From positions 1-38,080 of the forward strand of contig JBKDQQ010000097.1 in the NCBI GenBank assembly GCA_046341775.1: a DNA stretch of 38,080 bases. Reading direction: 5' to 3'. The notes beneath the pieces are model-generated. The model was not told where the DNA came from, made no database searches, and saw only the letters and a list, made by a program, of their open reading frames with translations. Shown here piece by piece: positions 8,646-16,501 of this stretch (position 1 is its first letter; each line of letters begins with the position of its first letter). The position numbers and the translations under genes are program-made. The DNA is from SXXH01 sp041165735. Its GTDB lineage: Bacteria; Planctomycetota; UBA1135; GCA-002686595.

Positions 8646-10094
8646 ATGCTCCCCTTCCTGCCCTGCGCCGCGTTGCTCCTCTCGTCCCTTGCGACCGAGC
8701 CCACCCGCGCCGCCCGGCGCGTCGACGACCCTGCGCGGCCCGCGTGGCTCGGAGGCGAACAGCTGCTCGACTCCTCGGCGCAGCTCGCCCAGGCGCGCTC
8801 GTTGGCCCGCCGCGGCGACGCCGAGCTCGAACTGCGCGCGTGGGAGCGACTGCTCGATCGCTGCGAAGCGCCGCGCGAAGCGCGCGACGAGGCGATGGCC
8901 CGCGCGGGCGAGCTGCGCCGGCGCGTCGGCCCGGCGCACGCGGATCCGCGCGACGCCAAGGGCTGGCGCACGCTGGTCGTGGTGCTGCGGCGGGTCGAGT
9001 GCGACTACACGGACCTCGCCGGGAGGAAGCAGTCCTTCGCGGCGACCATGGGCGAGGACGACCTGCGCGGCATCCGCCTCTCGATGGAGTCGCTGGCCGA
9101 CCATGTGCGCCAAGGCACGGGTGGCGTGCGCCGGCTCGACTGCGAATGGCGCTTCGTCGAGGAGCCGCAGCGGCGCTGGTCGGGCGACGCGAAGGACGGG
9201 TTCTGGATCGCGCCGTGGGACGTGCAGGACGCGCTCGCTTCGGCGGCGTCCGAGGCGCCGTGGGAATCGGTCTTCGTCTACGCCAAGTACGCCGAGGCCG
9301 GTCGATCGCTGCCGCGCGCGTACGCCGGTTGCTCCTACGGCGCGGACCTGGGCCTCGGAGGCGCGGGTTGGACGCACATGGCCTGGACGCCCGACGGGCG
9401 CGCCGACGGCGAGATCGAGCTGCACGAATGGCTGCACCAGGCGGACTGGGCCTTCGCGCGCCGCTGCGGCTACCCCGATTCGTTCGTGCCGGATCCCGAC
9501 GAGTCGCTGCCGCACGGCGTGCGCTCGGGCGTCAAGGGAATCGAGTGGTGCCTCGCGGCGATGCGCGAGGATGTCACGCGCGGCATGTGGCACGAGCTGT
9601 CGTCGCGCGATCCGCTGCCGAACCCGTTCGGCCGCCGCGCGATCACGAGGTTCAAGCACATCGGGCCCTTCCCCGCCGCGGATGCGCGCGCCGCGCACGC
9701 CACGTCCTTCCTCGCCGAGGGTACGCTCGCGCTGCGCGGACGGCCCGAGGGCGCGCCCGCCGGGTGGCGCGAGCTCGACCTCGCGCGCACCGCGCTGCCG
9801 TCGGCGCAAGGCGTGGCCGCGCACTACCTCGGCACGCACGTCGAGAGCGACGAGGAGCGGCAGGCGATGCTGTTCCTGGCCTGCGACGCGCCGGTCAAGA
9901 TCTGGCTGGGCGGCGTCGAAGTGGCCGCGCGCGAGCGCGGCGCGCGCGGCGAATGGCTGCCGCTGCGCTTGGCCCGCGGCGAGAATCGGCTGCTCGCCAA
10001 GGTCGTCGCCTCCGGTGCTTCGCCGCGCCTCGAGCTGCGCCTCGCGGACGGCGCGGGCTCGCCGATCGCGGGCGTGGCGGCGCGCGTCGACTGA
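8646..10094 (+). CDS. secreted putative zinc metalloprotease (HEWLH) with C-terminal jelly-roll-like domain
   Basis: 482 residues from the ATG at 8646; a GTG at 8640 is in frame but lies too close to the -10-like box. Residues 1-22 (MLPFLPCAALLLSSLATEPTRA) are a signal peptide ending in a plausible Ala-x-Ala-like cleavage region. The middle carries H260-E-W-L-H264 followed by GYPDSF, a zincin-like zinc-binding motif; the third ligand is not obvious. I cannot assign a peptidase family. The final ~100 residues (IWLGGVEV... GENRLLAKVV) read like the galactose-binding/jelly-roll domains common in planctomycete secreted hydrolases. It ends only 9 bp from the convergent gene at 10104, leaving no space for a dedicated terminator. 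Confidence 0.7.
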   Translation: MLPFLPCAALLLSSLATEPTRAARRVDDPARPAWLGGEQLLDSSAQLAQARSLARRGDAELELRAWERLLDRCEAPREARDEAMARAGELRRRVGPAHADPRDAKGWRTLVVVLRRVECDYTDLAGRKQSFAATMGEDDLRGIRLSMESLADHVRQGTGGVRRLDCEWRFVEEPQRRWSGDAKDGFWIAPWDVQDALASAASEAPWESVFVYAKYAEAGRSLPRAYAGCSYGADLGLGGAGWTHMAWTPDGRADGEIELHEWLHQADWAFARRCGYPDSFVPDPDESLPHGVRSGVKGIEWCLAAMREDVTRGMWHELSSRDPLPNPFGRRAITRFKHIGPFPAADARAAHATSFLAEGTLALRGRPEGAPAGWRELDLARTALPSAQGVAAHYLGTHVESDEERQAMLFLACDAPVKIWLGGVEVAARERGARGEWLPLRLARGENRLLAKVVASGASPRLELRLADGAGSPIAGVAARVD

Positions 10095-10103
10095 GCGCGC
10101 GCC

Positions 10104-10874
10104 TCAGCGCGAGAACAGGAAGTCCGACTCCTCGGACCACGAGAGGAAGCGCTGCAGCGGCACGAGTCGCAGCGCCTGATCGACCAGCAGCCCGGGGATG
10201 CCGGGCGCGAACAGATGCTCCCGCGCGCGCTGCGGCGCCGGCACGCGCTGCTCGACCGACAAGGCGTGCTCGGCGGGCTTGTAGTACTTGAGGAACTGCT
10301 CGAGCTGCACGACGCCGAGTTCGCCGCAGCGCCACTCGCCCTTCCAATCCGCGAGGCGCAGCGTGAAGCCCTCGAGCTGGTTCAGCTGCTCGCGCCACGG
10401 CCCGAGTCCCTCGCGCTTGACGCGGTTGACGAGGTTGGTGCCGTCGAACCAGGCGTCGGCGTGCACCCGCAGCGAAACCTCGAGGCACTCGGCCTCCAGC
10501 GCGATGCACAGGTAGGCGTTGCGGTACGCGGCGTCGAGGTCCTTGGCAAGGTCGGCGCCGAGCACGCCCTTGAGCTTGCGCTTGGCCTCCTTGTCGCGCA
10601 TGGCGTAGCCCCACAGGCGGCGCACCTGCATGCCGTTGAAGACGTTGGGCGAGTGGAGGCTGGAGCGCGCCTCCAGGCCCGCTCCGAGCTCCTTCGCGCG
10701 CGCGACGAGCACCTTGGTCGCGGAGAGCAGCTTGCGCCGCGCGACGAGGCGCCGGTCGTCGTACTGCGGATCGCGACAGAGGCCGCTCGCCAGGCAGTGG
10801 AAGTCGCCTTCCTCGAAGCTCGCGAGCTCCGCCCGCGCGTCCGGTTCTCCGTCCTTCTTCTTCGCCGCCGCCAT
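10104..10874 (-). CDS. conserved-looking cytosolic protein of unknown function
   Basis: 256 residues starting MAAAKKKDGEPDAR at the ATG 10874; an in-frame GTG at 10883 is an alternative. No signal peptide, membrane segment or known motif is seen. The sequence is mixed alpha/beta with several aromatic and Cys residues (C30 and C36 near 'FHCLASGLC', and a 'KGEWRCGELG' segment) and a terminal SEESDFLFSR. Composition and codon use match the neighbours, so I regard it as a real gene. It is divergent from the Ser/Thr kinase with 101 bp between starts and convergent with the metalloprotease. Confidence 0.7.
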   Translation of the reverse strand: MAAAKKKDGEPDARAELASFEEGDFHCLASGLCRDPQYDDRRLVARRKLLSATKVLVARAKELGAGLEARSSLHSPNVFNGMQVRRLWGYAMRDKEAKRKLKGVLGADLAKDLDAAYRNAYLCIALEAECLEVSLRVHADAWFDGTNLVNRVKREGLGPWREQLNQLEGFTLRLADWKGEWRCGELGVVQLEQFLKYYKPAEHALSVEQRVPAPQRAREHLFAPGIPGLLVDQALRLVPLQRFLSWSEESDFLFSR

Positions 10875-10975
10875 GCCCGGCACCGCTCCCCTCGCTCGCG
10901 ACGCGCGCGTCGCGCCTGTTTTCCCCCGCCGACTGTGGCGGGGCGCTCGCGCGCGAGACTAGCATCGAGCGCGCA

Positions 10976-13045
10976 GTGCGCTTCGCCCACTTCGAGTTCG
11001 ACCCCGCCGCCGACAAGCTCGGCGAGGGTCCGCAGTCGGAGGTCTTCCGCGCCGTCGACACGCGCCTCGGGCGCGTGGTGGCGCTGAAGATCCTGCGCGC
11101 CCACGTCGAGATCGACCCGGCGGCTGACGACCGCTTCCTGCGCGAGGCCCGCCAGACCTCGAGCCTCGCGCACCCGAACATCGCGGTGGTGTACGAGTAC
11201 GGCCACGACCACGGCACCTCCTACATCGCCATGGAGCACCTCGAGGGCCGCACCCTCGACAAGATCCTCAAGGAGCAGCAGCTCGGCCTCGAGGAAGGCG
11301 TGCGCATCGCGCAAGGCGTGTGCTCGGCGCTGGCCCTGGTGCACGAGAAGGGCATCGTCCACCGCGACTTGAAGCCGGGCAACATCATGGTGCTGTCCGA
11401 CGGCGGCGTGAAGCTGCTCGACTTCGGCATCTCGCGCGCCAAGGACGAGCTGCGCATCACCCAGCAAGGCATGCTCGTGGGCACGGTGCTCTACATGGCG
11501 CCCGAGCAGGTGCGCGGCCAGGACGTCACGAGCGCCACCGACGTGTTCTCGCTGGGCGCGGTGCTCTACCACGCGTGGACCGGCCAACTGCCCTTCCCGG
11601 GCCGCAGCTTCCCCGAGGTCTACATGGCGATCCTCGAGGCGCGCCCGCGACGGCCGGCGGAGGCCCGACCCGGCCTGCCCGCGCCGCTGGAGCAGTTCCT
11701 GCTGCGCTGCATGGCGCCCGAGCCCGCGGACCGCCACGCGGACGCGCGCGCGGCGCTCGCGGCGCTCAACGCGGCCGCGGACATGGTGCTGGGCGGCGAG
11801 TCGGGCGGCGCGACCAGCCTCGGCACGCTGCGCGTGCTGTCCGTCGAGCCGCGCGGCGAGCACGCCGCCGCCGCGCAAGCCTTCGCCGCCGCGTTGCGCG
11901 CGGACCTCGCCTCCGAGCTCGAACGCGTCAAGGGTCTGGCGGTGGCCAAGGCGCCCGACGCGCAGGCCGAGCACGAGCTGTCGCTGGTGCTCGAACTGTC
12001 GCCGTCCGCGGGCGCGTGCGAGTGGACGCTCGCCACGCGCACCGCCGCGGGCGTCGAACGCCACTCCGAACGCGTCGAGTACCGCTCCGCGGACGAGTGG
12101 GAGCTGCAAGGCGGCCTCGCGCGGCTCGTGGCGCGCGGAGCGAAGAAGCGCCTGCAGGAGGTGTCGCTGCTGCCGGCGGCGCCCGTGCGCGACGCGGCCG
12201 CCTCCGTGCGCCACGCCAAGCATGCGCACAACCTGCTGCACCGCGGGACGACCAAGCACCTGATGGCGGCCATCAGTTCGTTCCGGCGCGCGATGGAGGC
12301 GGATCCGACCAGCGCGCTCGCCTGCGCGGGCATGGCCGAGGCGCTCGTGCGCAAGTACCTGTACTGGGACGGCGAGGAGGCGTTCCTCGACGAGGCGCGC
12401 GCCCACGCCGCCAAGGCGCTCAAGCTGGATCCGCGCTGCGCCGAGGCGCACACCTCGCTCGGCTTCGCCTGGCACTTGTCGGGCCATCCCGTCGACGCGG
12501 AGCGCGAGTACCGCGCCGCGATCGAGCTCGATCGCGGCGAGTGGCTGGCGCACCGACTGCTGGGCGCGCTGCTGCTCCGGCGCGGCAACTACAAGAGCGC
12601 CGCATCCTTCCTGCGCGTGGCCATCGCGTTGAAGCCCGGCCACATCGGCTCCTACGACCACCTCCACATGGCCTTGCAGCGGCTCGATCGCTACGAGGAG
12701 GCCATCGAGACCGCGGACGAGGGCATCGCGGCCGCCAAGAAGCACCTCGCCGCCGCGGCCGACGACCAGGAGGCGCGGCTGTCCCTGGCCATGCTGCAGG
12801 CCCGGATCGGCGCGCACGACTCGGCGCGCGAACTGGTCGCCGCGGCTCGCGCCCTGTACCAGAAGGACGGCTACACCTCCTTCCAGGCGGCCTGCGTGCT
12901 GGCCGTGCTCGGCGACCTGGAGGAGGCGCTGGCCGCGCTGGTGCAGGCCAGGGAACGCGGCTACTTCGTGCGCAGCGAGCTCTACGGCAACGCCGACCTG
13001 GAGGTGCTGCGCGGCATGCCGGGCTTCCAGAAGCTGGTCGAATGA
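10976..13045 (+). CDS. soluble Ser/Thr protein kinase with C-terminal TPR repeats
   Basis: 689 residues from a GTG start. The Hanks-type kinase domain spans ~5-265: glycine-rich loop GEGPQSEV (16-23), catalytic Lys38, Glu57, HRDLKPGN (129-136), DFG (149-151), APE (175-177). No transmembrane helix follows, unlike many PknB-type receptors. Residues ~280-390 look like a small alpha/beta domain of the kind found before TPR arrays in adenylate-cyclase-like sensors. From ~410 to 660 there are about five TPR-like units ('DPRCAEAHTSLGFAWHLSG', 'EWLAHRLLGALLLRRGNY'). It probably phosphorylates partners recruited by the TPR. A TAGCAT hexamer at 10960-10965 is 10 nt before the GTG with no Shine-Dalgarno, which supports a nearly leaderless message and this start. 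Confidence 0.9.
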   Translation: MRFAHFEFDPAADKLGEGPQSEVFRAVDTRLGRVVALKILRAHVEIDPAADDRFLREARQTSSLAHPNIAVVYEYGHDHGTSYIAMEHLEGRTLDKILKEQQLGLEEGVRIAQGVCSALALVHEKGIVHRDLKPGNIMVLSDGGVKLLDFGISRAKDELRITQQGMLVGTVLYMAPEQVRGQDVTSATDVFSLGAVLYHAWTGQLPFPGRSFPEVYMAILEARPRRPAEARPGLPAPLEQFLLRCMAPEPADRHADARAALAALNAAADMVLGGESGGATSLGTLRVLSVEPRGEHAAAAQAFAAALRADLASELERVKGLAVAKAPDAQAEHELSLVLELSPSAGACEWTLATRTAAGVERHSERVEYRSADEWELQGGLARLVARGAKKRLQEVSLLPAAPVRDAAASVRHAKHAHNLLHRGTTKHLMAAISSFRRAMEADPTSALACAGMAEALVRKYLYWDGEEAFLDEARAHAAKALKLDPRCAEAHTSLGFAWHLSGHPVDAEREYRAAIELDRGEWLAHRLLGALLLRRGNYKSAASFLRVAIALKPGHIGSYDHLHMALQRLDRYEEAIETADEGIAAAKKHLAAAADDQEARLSLAMLQARIGAHDSARELVAAARALYQKDGYTSFQAACVLAVLGDLEEALAALVQARERGYFVRSELYGNADLEVLRGMPGFQKLVE

Positions 13046-13187
13046 CTCGCCGCGCGACGCGGGCGGCGCCCGCGCTCCATCCTTCCGCGCCGGGCGCGAC
13101 GCGCGGATGGACGCGAGCAGGCCGGCAAGGTCGGCGGCAACCGGCCTGATTGGCGGCGTTGTCGCCTGCCGGCCTGCTTGGCGGCGA

Positions 13188-13451
13188 TCAGCGGCGACCG
13201 GCCTTCTTGGCGGCCTTCTTCGCGGTCTTCTTGGCGGCCGGCTTCTTCGCGGGCGCCTTCTGCGGCGCGGGGAACACCGACTCGAGCGTCGCGCCCAACG
13301 CGTCGGCGACGCGGTACGCGAGGCTCAGGCGGGGCTCGTGGGCGCCGCGCTCGAGGGCGTGGATCGACTGGCGGGAGACCCCGGCGGCCTTGGCGAGGTC
13401 GGACTGGGACATGCCGCGGGCTTCGCGCGTGCGTTCGACGTTGTTCTTCAT
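13188..13451 (-). CDS. small XRE-family transcriptional regulator with Lys/Ala-rich histone H1-like tail
   Basis: 87 residues from ATG 13451. Residues 5-60 form a compact XRE helix-turn-helix (MSQSDLAKAAGVSRQSIHAL with recognition helix SRQSIHALERG), similar to the short YgzD-type regulators. Residues 61-87 are an APAKKPAAKKTAKKAAKKAG tail like those of histone H1/HU-tail proteins, expected to bind DNA non-specifically. Its upstream DNA carries two tandem near-copies of the palindrome found at several other places in the window (13485-13518), so autoregulation and control of distant sites are plausible inferences. The DNA for the tail is a run of AAG/GCC repeats, and more GCC/GGC-rich repetitive sequence follows the stop, suggesting that the tail length may vary. 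Confidence 0.85.
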   Translation of the reverse strand: MKNNVERTREARGMSQSDLAKAAGVSRQSIHALERGAHEPRLSLAYRVADALGATLESVFPAPQKAPAKKPAAKKTAKKAAKKAGRR

Positions 13452-13484
13452 GGAGCGGGGTATTTCGCCGCCGCGCCACCCCCC

Positions 13485-13518
13485 CGTCAAGTGGTCCTGA
13501 CCGTCAAATTCGTGTGAC
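13485..13518 (-). promoter_or_regulatory. tandem operator-like palindromes on the XRE promoter
   Basis: Two adjacent 16-bp sites, GTCAA-N6-CTGAC (13486-13501) and GTCAA-N6-GTGAC (13503-13518), lie 35-67 bp upstream of the XRE ATG. The proximal site contains TTGACG on the minus strand (13490-13485), which can serve as a -35 box, with GAAATA 18 nt downstream and 9 nt before the ATG. Occupancy would block RNA polymerase. The spacing is identical to that of the perfect copies at 30.7, 31.6 and 34.6 kb. Confidence 0.5.
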
Positions 13519-13620
13519 AAGTCGACCGCGTGGGCGTCGGAGGCGCGTCGCCGCGCGTGGCGCGCGGCGAGGTTCCGAGTACCTTGTGCCCGGCGCCACA
13601 CCGCGCCCCAGGAAGACCGC

Positions 13621-14442
13621 ATGCCCCGCAGACTGGTCGTGTTCGACACCGAGACCGCCAACGCGGGGCTCGCCATGCACCTGCTCGAGCTGGGCGCGGT
13701 GGCCGTCGAGGACGGCGAGGTGGTCGACCACTTCCAGAGCCTCGTGCGGCCCGAGATCCCGATCGACGCGCGCACCAGCGAGGTGCACGGCATCGTCGAC
13801 GCGGACGTGGTCGACGCGGAGCCGGCCTCGGTCGTCGTGCCGCGCTTCCTCGATTGGATGGGCGATTGCTGGCTGGCGGCGCACAACGCGCCCTTCGACG
13901 TGGGGGTCCTCGGCTACGAGGCGGCGCGCCACGGGTTGGCGCTCCCGGCGCGGCCGGTGCTCGACACGCTCAAGCTCGCGCGGCGGCACATCGGCGAGTC
14001 CGTCGACCACAAGCTCGAGACGCTGGTGCAGCACCTCGACCTCGACATCGACGAGCACCATCGCGCGCTGTCCGACGCGACGGCGGCCTGGCTGGTGGTC
14101 GAGGAGTGCCTGGCCCGCCGCGCGGCCGAGGCCGACGCGCCCGCGGGGGAATCGCTGTGGGCCGAGTTCCTGCACCATGGCGCCTCGCGCCGCGACCTGG
14201 CGCAGGCCCTGCCGCGCGCGCCCCGCCTGTCGCCGCGGCTGCGTCCGCTGGAGGCTGCTTGCCGCGCGCGGGCCGAGGTGCTCATGCACTACGGGGAGGG
14301 CGAGGGCGGACTCGCCGCGCTGCGCGTGCTGCCGCGCCTGCTCTTCGAATCGGGCGAGAAGGGCTACCTCGAGGCCGAGTGCCTGCGCTCGGGCATGTTG
14401 AAGACCTACCGCCTCGACCGGGTGCGCCGGATCGAGGAGTGA
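13621..14442 (+). CDS. DnaQ-like DEDDh 3'-5' exonuclease with C-terminal WYL-like domain
   Basis: 273 residues. The exonuclease core has all five DEDDh residues: D9 and E11 (FDTET), D93 (HNAPFD), H147 and D152 (H-x4-D). Residues ~210-273 read as a WYL domain (LMHYGEGEGGLAALRVLPRL ... GYLEAECLRSG ... TYRLDRVRRIEE), the ligand- or nucleic-acid-sensing module usually found in HTH regulators of defence and DNA-damage genes. Fusion to a nuclease suggests that the nuclease is allosterically gated; that is inference. The start is supported by AGGAAG 5 nt upstream (13610-13615), making this one of the few genes here with a clear Shine-Dalgarno, and TACCTT at 13580-13585 may be its -10. Confidence 0.85.
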   Translation: MPRRLVVFDTETANAGLAMHLLELGAVAVEDGEVVDHFQSLVRPEIPIDARTSEVHGIVDADVVDAEPASVVVPRFLDWMGDCWLAAHNAPFDVGVLGYEAARHGLALPARPVLDTLKLARRHIGESVDHKLETLVQHLDLDIDEHHRALSDATAAWLVVEECLARRAAEADAPAGESLWAEFLHHGASRRDLAQALPRAPRLSPRLRPLEAACRARAEVLMHYGEGEGGLAALRVLPRLLFESGEKGYLEAECLRSGMLKTYRLDRVRRIEE

Positions 14443-14519
14443 TGCCTCCGGCCCGCGCGACGGCGGCGGCCCTCGACCGCCCCGCGCGGCATCGGGAAGG
14501 CCGACTTCGCGGCCCTTGG

Positions 14520-14548
14520 TTGTGCCTTCGCGAAGTTGCGCCTAACTT
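14520..14548 (+). promoter_or_regulatory. putative promoter of typA/bipA
   Basis: TTGTGC (14520-14525), a 17-nt spacer and TAACTT (14543-14548), 33 nt before the ATG. It matches three of six -35 bases and four of six -10 bases of the sigma70 consensus at ideal spacing. Confidence 0.45.
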
Positions 14549-14581
14549 GTCTCGCCCCCTTTCGCGCCCCGGGCGCCACAC

Positions 14582-16423
14582 ATGACAGCCAAGCAGATCC
14601 GCAACATCGCCATCGTCGCCCACGTCGACCATGGCAAGACCACGCTCGTCGACAGCCTCTTCCGCTTCGCCGGCACCTTCCGGAAGAACCAGCAGGTGCA
14701 GGAGCGCGCCATGGACAGCGACGCGCAGGAGCGCGAGCGCGGCATCACGATCCTCGCCAAGAACACGGCGGTCGACTACCGCGGTTGGCGCATCAACATC
14801 GTCGACACGCCGGGCCACGCCGACTTCGGCGGGCAGGTCGAGCGCACGCTGCGCATGGCCGACGCGGTGCTGCTGCTGGTGGACGCCGCCGAGGGTCCGA
14901 TGCCCCAGACGCGCTTCGTGCTGCGCAAGGCCTTCGAGAACGGCCTGAAGGCGATGGTCATGATCAACAAGATCGACCGTCCCGACGCGCGCGTGGCCGC
15001 GGTGCTCGACATGGTGCTGGAGCTCTTCATCGAGCTCGGCGCCAGCGACGAGCCGCTCGACTTCCCGGTCGTGTACGGCTCGGGCCGCGATGGATACGCC
15101 AAGAAGTCGCTGGCCGACGAGAACAAGGACATGGAGCCCTTGTTCGACATGATCCTGACGCACGCGCCGCAGCCGCCCACCGACGACGACGCGCCGCTGC
15201 AGTTCCAGGCCGCGACGCTCGACCACGACGACTTCCTCGGCCGCATCGCCATCGGACGCGTGCGCCGCGGCACGCTCAAGAACGGCGCGCGCGTCGCCGT
15301 GTGCCATCCCGACCGGACCAAGACGCCGACCGCGCCCATCAAGGGCCTCTTCCGCTACGAAGGCCTGACGCGCGTCCCGGCCGAAAGCGTGGGCGCGGGC
15401 GACATCGCCGTCGTCGCGGGCATCGAAGAACTGACGATCGGCGACACGCTGTGCCCGCCGGACCAGCAGGAGCCGCTGCCGGCGATCAAGCTCGACGAAC
15501 CCACGATCTCGATGGAGTTCTTCGTGTCGAACTCGCCCTTCGCCGGGCAGGAAGGCGACTTCGTCACCAGCCGCCAGATCCTCGCGCGCCTCGAGCGCGC
15601 CGCGCTGCGCGACGTGGCGCTGCAACTCGTCAACAACGAGGGCAGCGAGGGCTGCTACGAGATGAAGGGCCGCGGCGTCATGCACCTCGGCGTCCTGATC
15701 GAGAACATGCGGCGCGAGGGCTACGAGTTCAGCGTCGGCAAGCCGCGCGTCATCCTCAAGAAGGTCGACGGTGCCTGGAGCGAGCCCTACGAGCGCACGG
15801 TGGTCGAGGTGCCGAGCGAGCACGCCGGGCGCATCATCGAGTACTTCGGCCGTCGCCGGGGCGAGATGACGCACATGGAGCCGTTCGGCGACACTTCCAC
15901 GCGCCTCGAGTTCCTCGTCCCCTCGCGCGGCCTGATCGGCGCGCGCACGGCGCTGATGACGCTCTCGCAGGGCATGGCGATCCTCAGCCACGTCTTCGAG
16001 TGCTGGCGCCCCGACGGCGGTCCGCTGCCGTTGCGCATCAACGGGGTGCTGATCGCCGACCGCTCTGGCGAGGCGATCCCCTACGCGTTGTTCGGGTTGC
16101 TCGACCGCGGCACGTTCTTCGTCGAACCGGGCACGCCCGTCTACGAAGGCATGATCATCGGCGAGCACAGCAAGGACAACGACCTCGGCGTCAACGTGTG
16201 CCGCGAGAAGAAGCTCACCAACATCCGCTCGGCCGGCAAGGACGACAACGTCAAGCTGCCGCCGCCGCATGTCATGTCGCTGGAGGAGTCGCTCGAGTAC
16301 CTCGAGGACGACGAATTGCTCGAAGTGACTCCGAAGAACCTGCGGCTGCGCAAGCGCATCCTGCAGGAGGTCGAGCGCCGCAAGCAGACGCGCAAGGAAG
16401 CCAAGACCGTCAGGGCCGATTGA
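14582..16423 (+). CDS. typA: translational GTPase TypA/BipA
   Basis: 613 residues, the normal length for the family. G1 is AHVDHGKT (13-20); G3 DTPGHADF and G4 NKID follow; the EF-G-like domains III and V and the BipA-specific C-terminal domain run to the end (VSLEE/LEVTPKNLRLRKR region). TypA binds the 70S ribosome at the A-site side and assists 50S assembly and stress adaptation. It stands alone as a transcription unit with its own promoter at 14520-14548. The stop codon lies inside a 7-bp inverted repeat (ACCGTCA-N8-TGACGGT, 16407-16428), part of which fits the GTCAA-N6-TTGAC spacing (GTCAG-N6-TTGAC). Confidence 0.97.
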   Translation: MTAKQIRNIAIVAHVDHGKTTLVDSLFRFAGTFRKNQQVQERAMDSDAQERERGITILAKNTAVDYRGWRINIVDTPGHADFGGQVERTLRMADAVLLLVDAAEGPMPQTRFVLRKAFENGLKAMVMINKIDRPDARVAAVLDMVLELFIELGASDEPLDFPVVYGSGRDGYAKKSLADENKDMEPLFDMILTHAPQPPTDDDAPLQFQAATLDHDDFLGRIAIGRVRRGTLKNGARVAVCHPDRTKTPTAPIKGLFRYEGLTRVPAESVGAGDIAVVAGIEELTIGDTLCPPDQQEPLPAIKLDEPTISMEFFVSNSPFAGQEGDFVTSRQILARLERAALRDVALQLVNNEGSEGCYEMKGRGVMHLGVLIENMRREGYEFSVGKPRVILKKVDGAWSEPYERTVVEVPSEHAGRIIEYFGRRRGEMTHMEPFGDTSTRLEFLVPSRGLIGARTALMTLSQGMAILSHVFECWRPDGGPLPLRINGVLIADRSGEAIPYALFGLLDRGTFFVEPGTPVYEGMIIGEHSKDNDLGVNVCREKKLTNIRSAGKDDNVKLPPPHVMSLEESLEYLEDDELLEVTPKNLRLRKRILQEVERRKQTRKEAKTVRAD

Positions 16424-16444
16424 CGGTCCGCCGACGGGCGCCAC

Positions 16445-16490
16445 CGCCGGGAGGCGCGCTTCGCCACGCGGCGAGGCGCGCCTCCCGGCG
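16445..16490. terminator. strong bidirectional hairpin between typA and apbE
   Basis: A perfect 15-bp inverted repeat (16445-16459 with 16476-16490) encloses a further 5-bp stem (TCGCC/GGCGA) and the tetraloop ACGC, with one G-T wobble between the two stems, giving about 21 paired positions. It lies between two convergent stop codons. There is no T-run on either side, as is common for terminators in GC-rich genomes. Confidence 0.75.
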
Positions 16491-16501
16491 CATGCGGCAG
16501 C

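Noticed and set aside
2081..10291. An open plus-strand frame of 2736 codons
   Set aside because: It runs antisense through three clearly real genes and consists of Arg/Ala/Pro-rich low-complexity sequence; it is a by-product of the GC-rich composition.
12982..13479. A longer minus-strand frame overlapping the XRE gene
   Set aside because: Arg-rich shadow frame; the XRE frame has the HTH signature and matching promoter.
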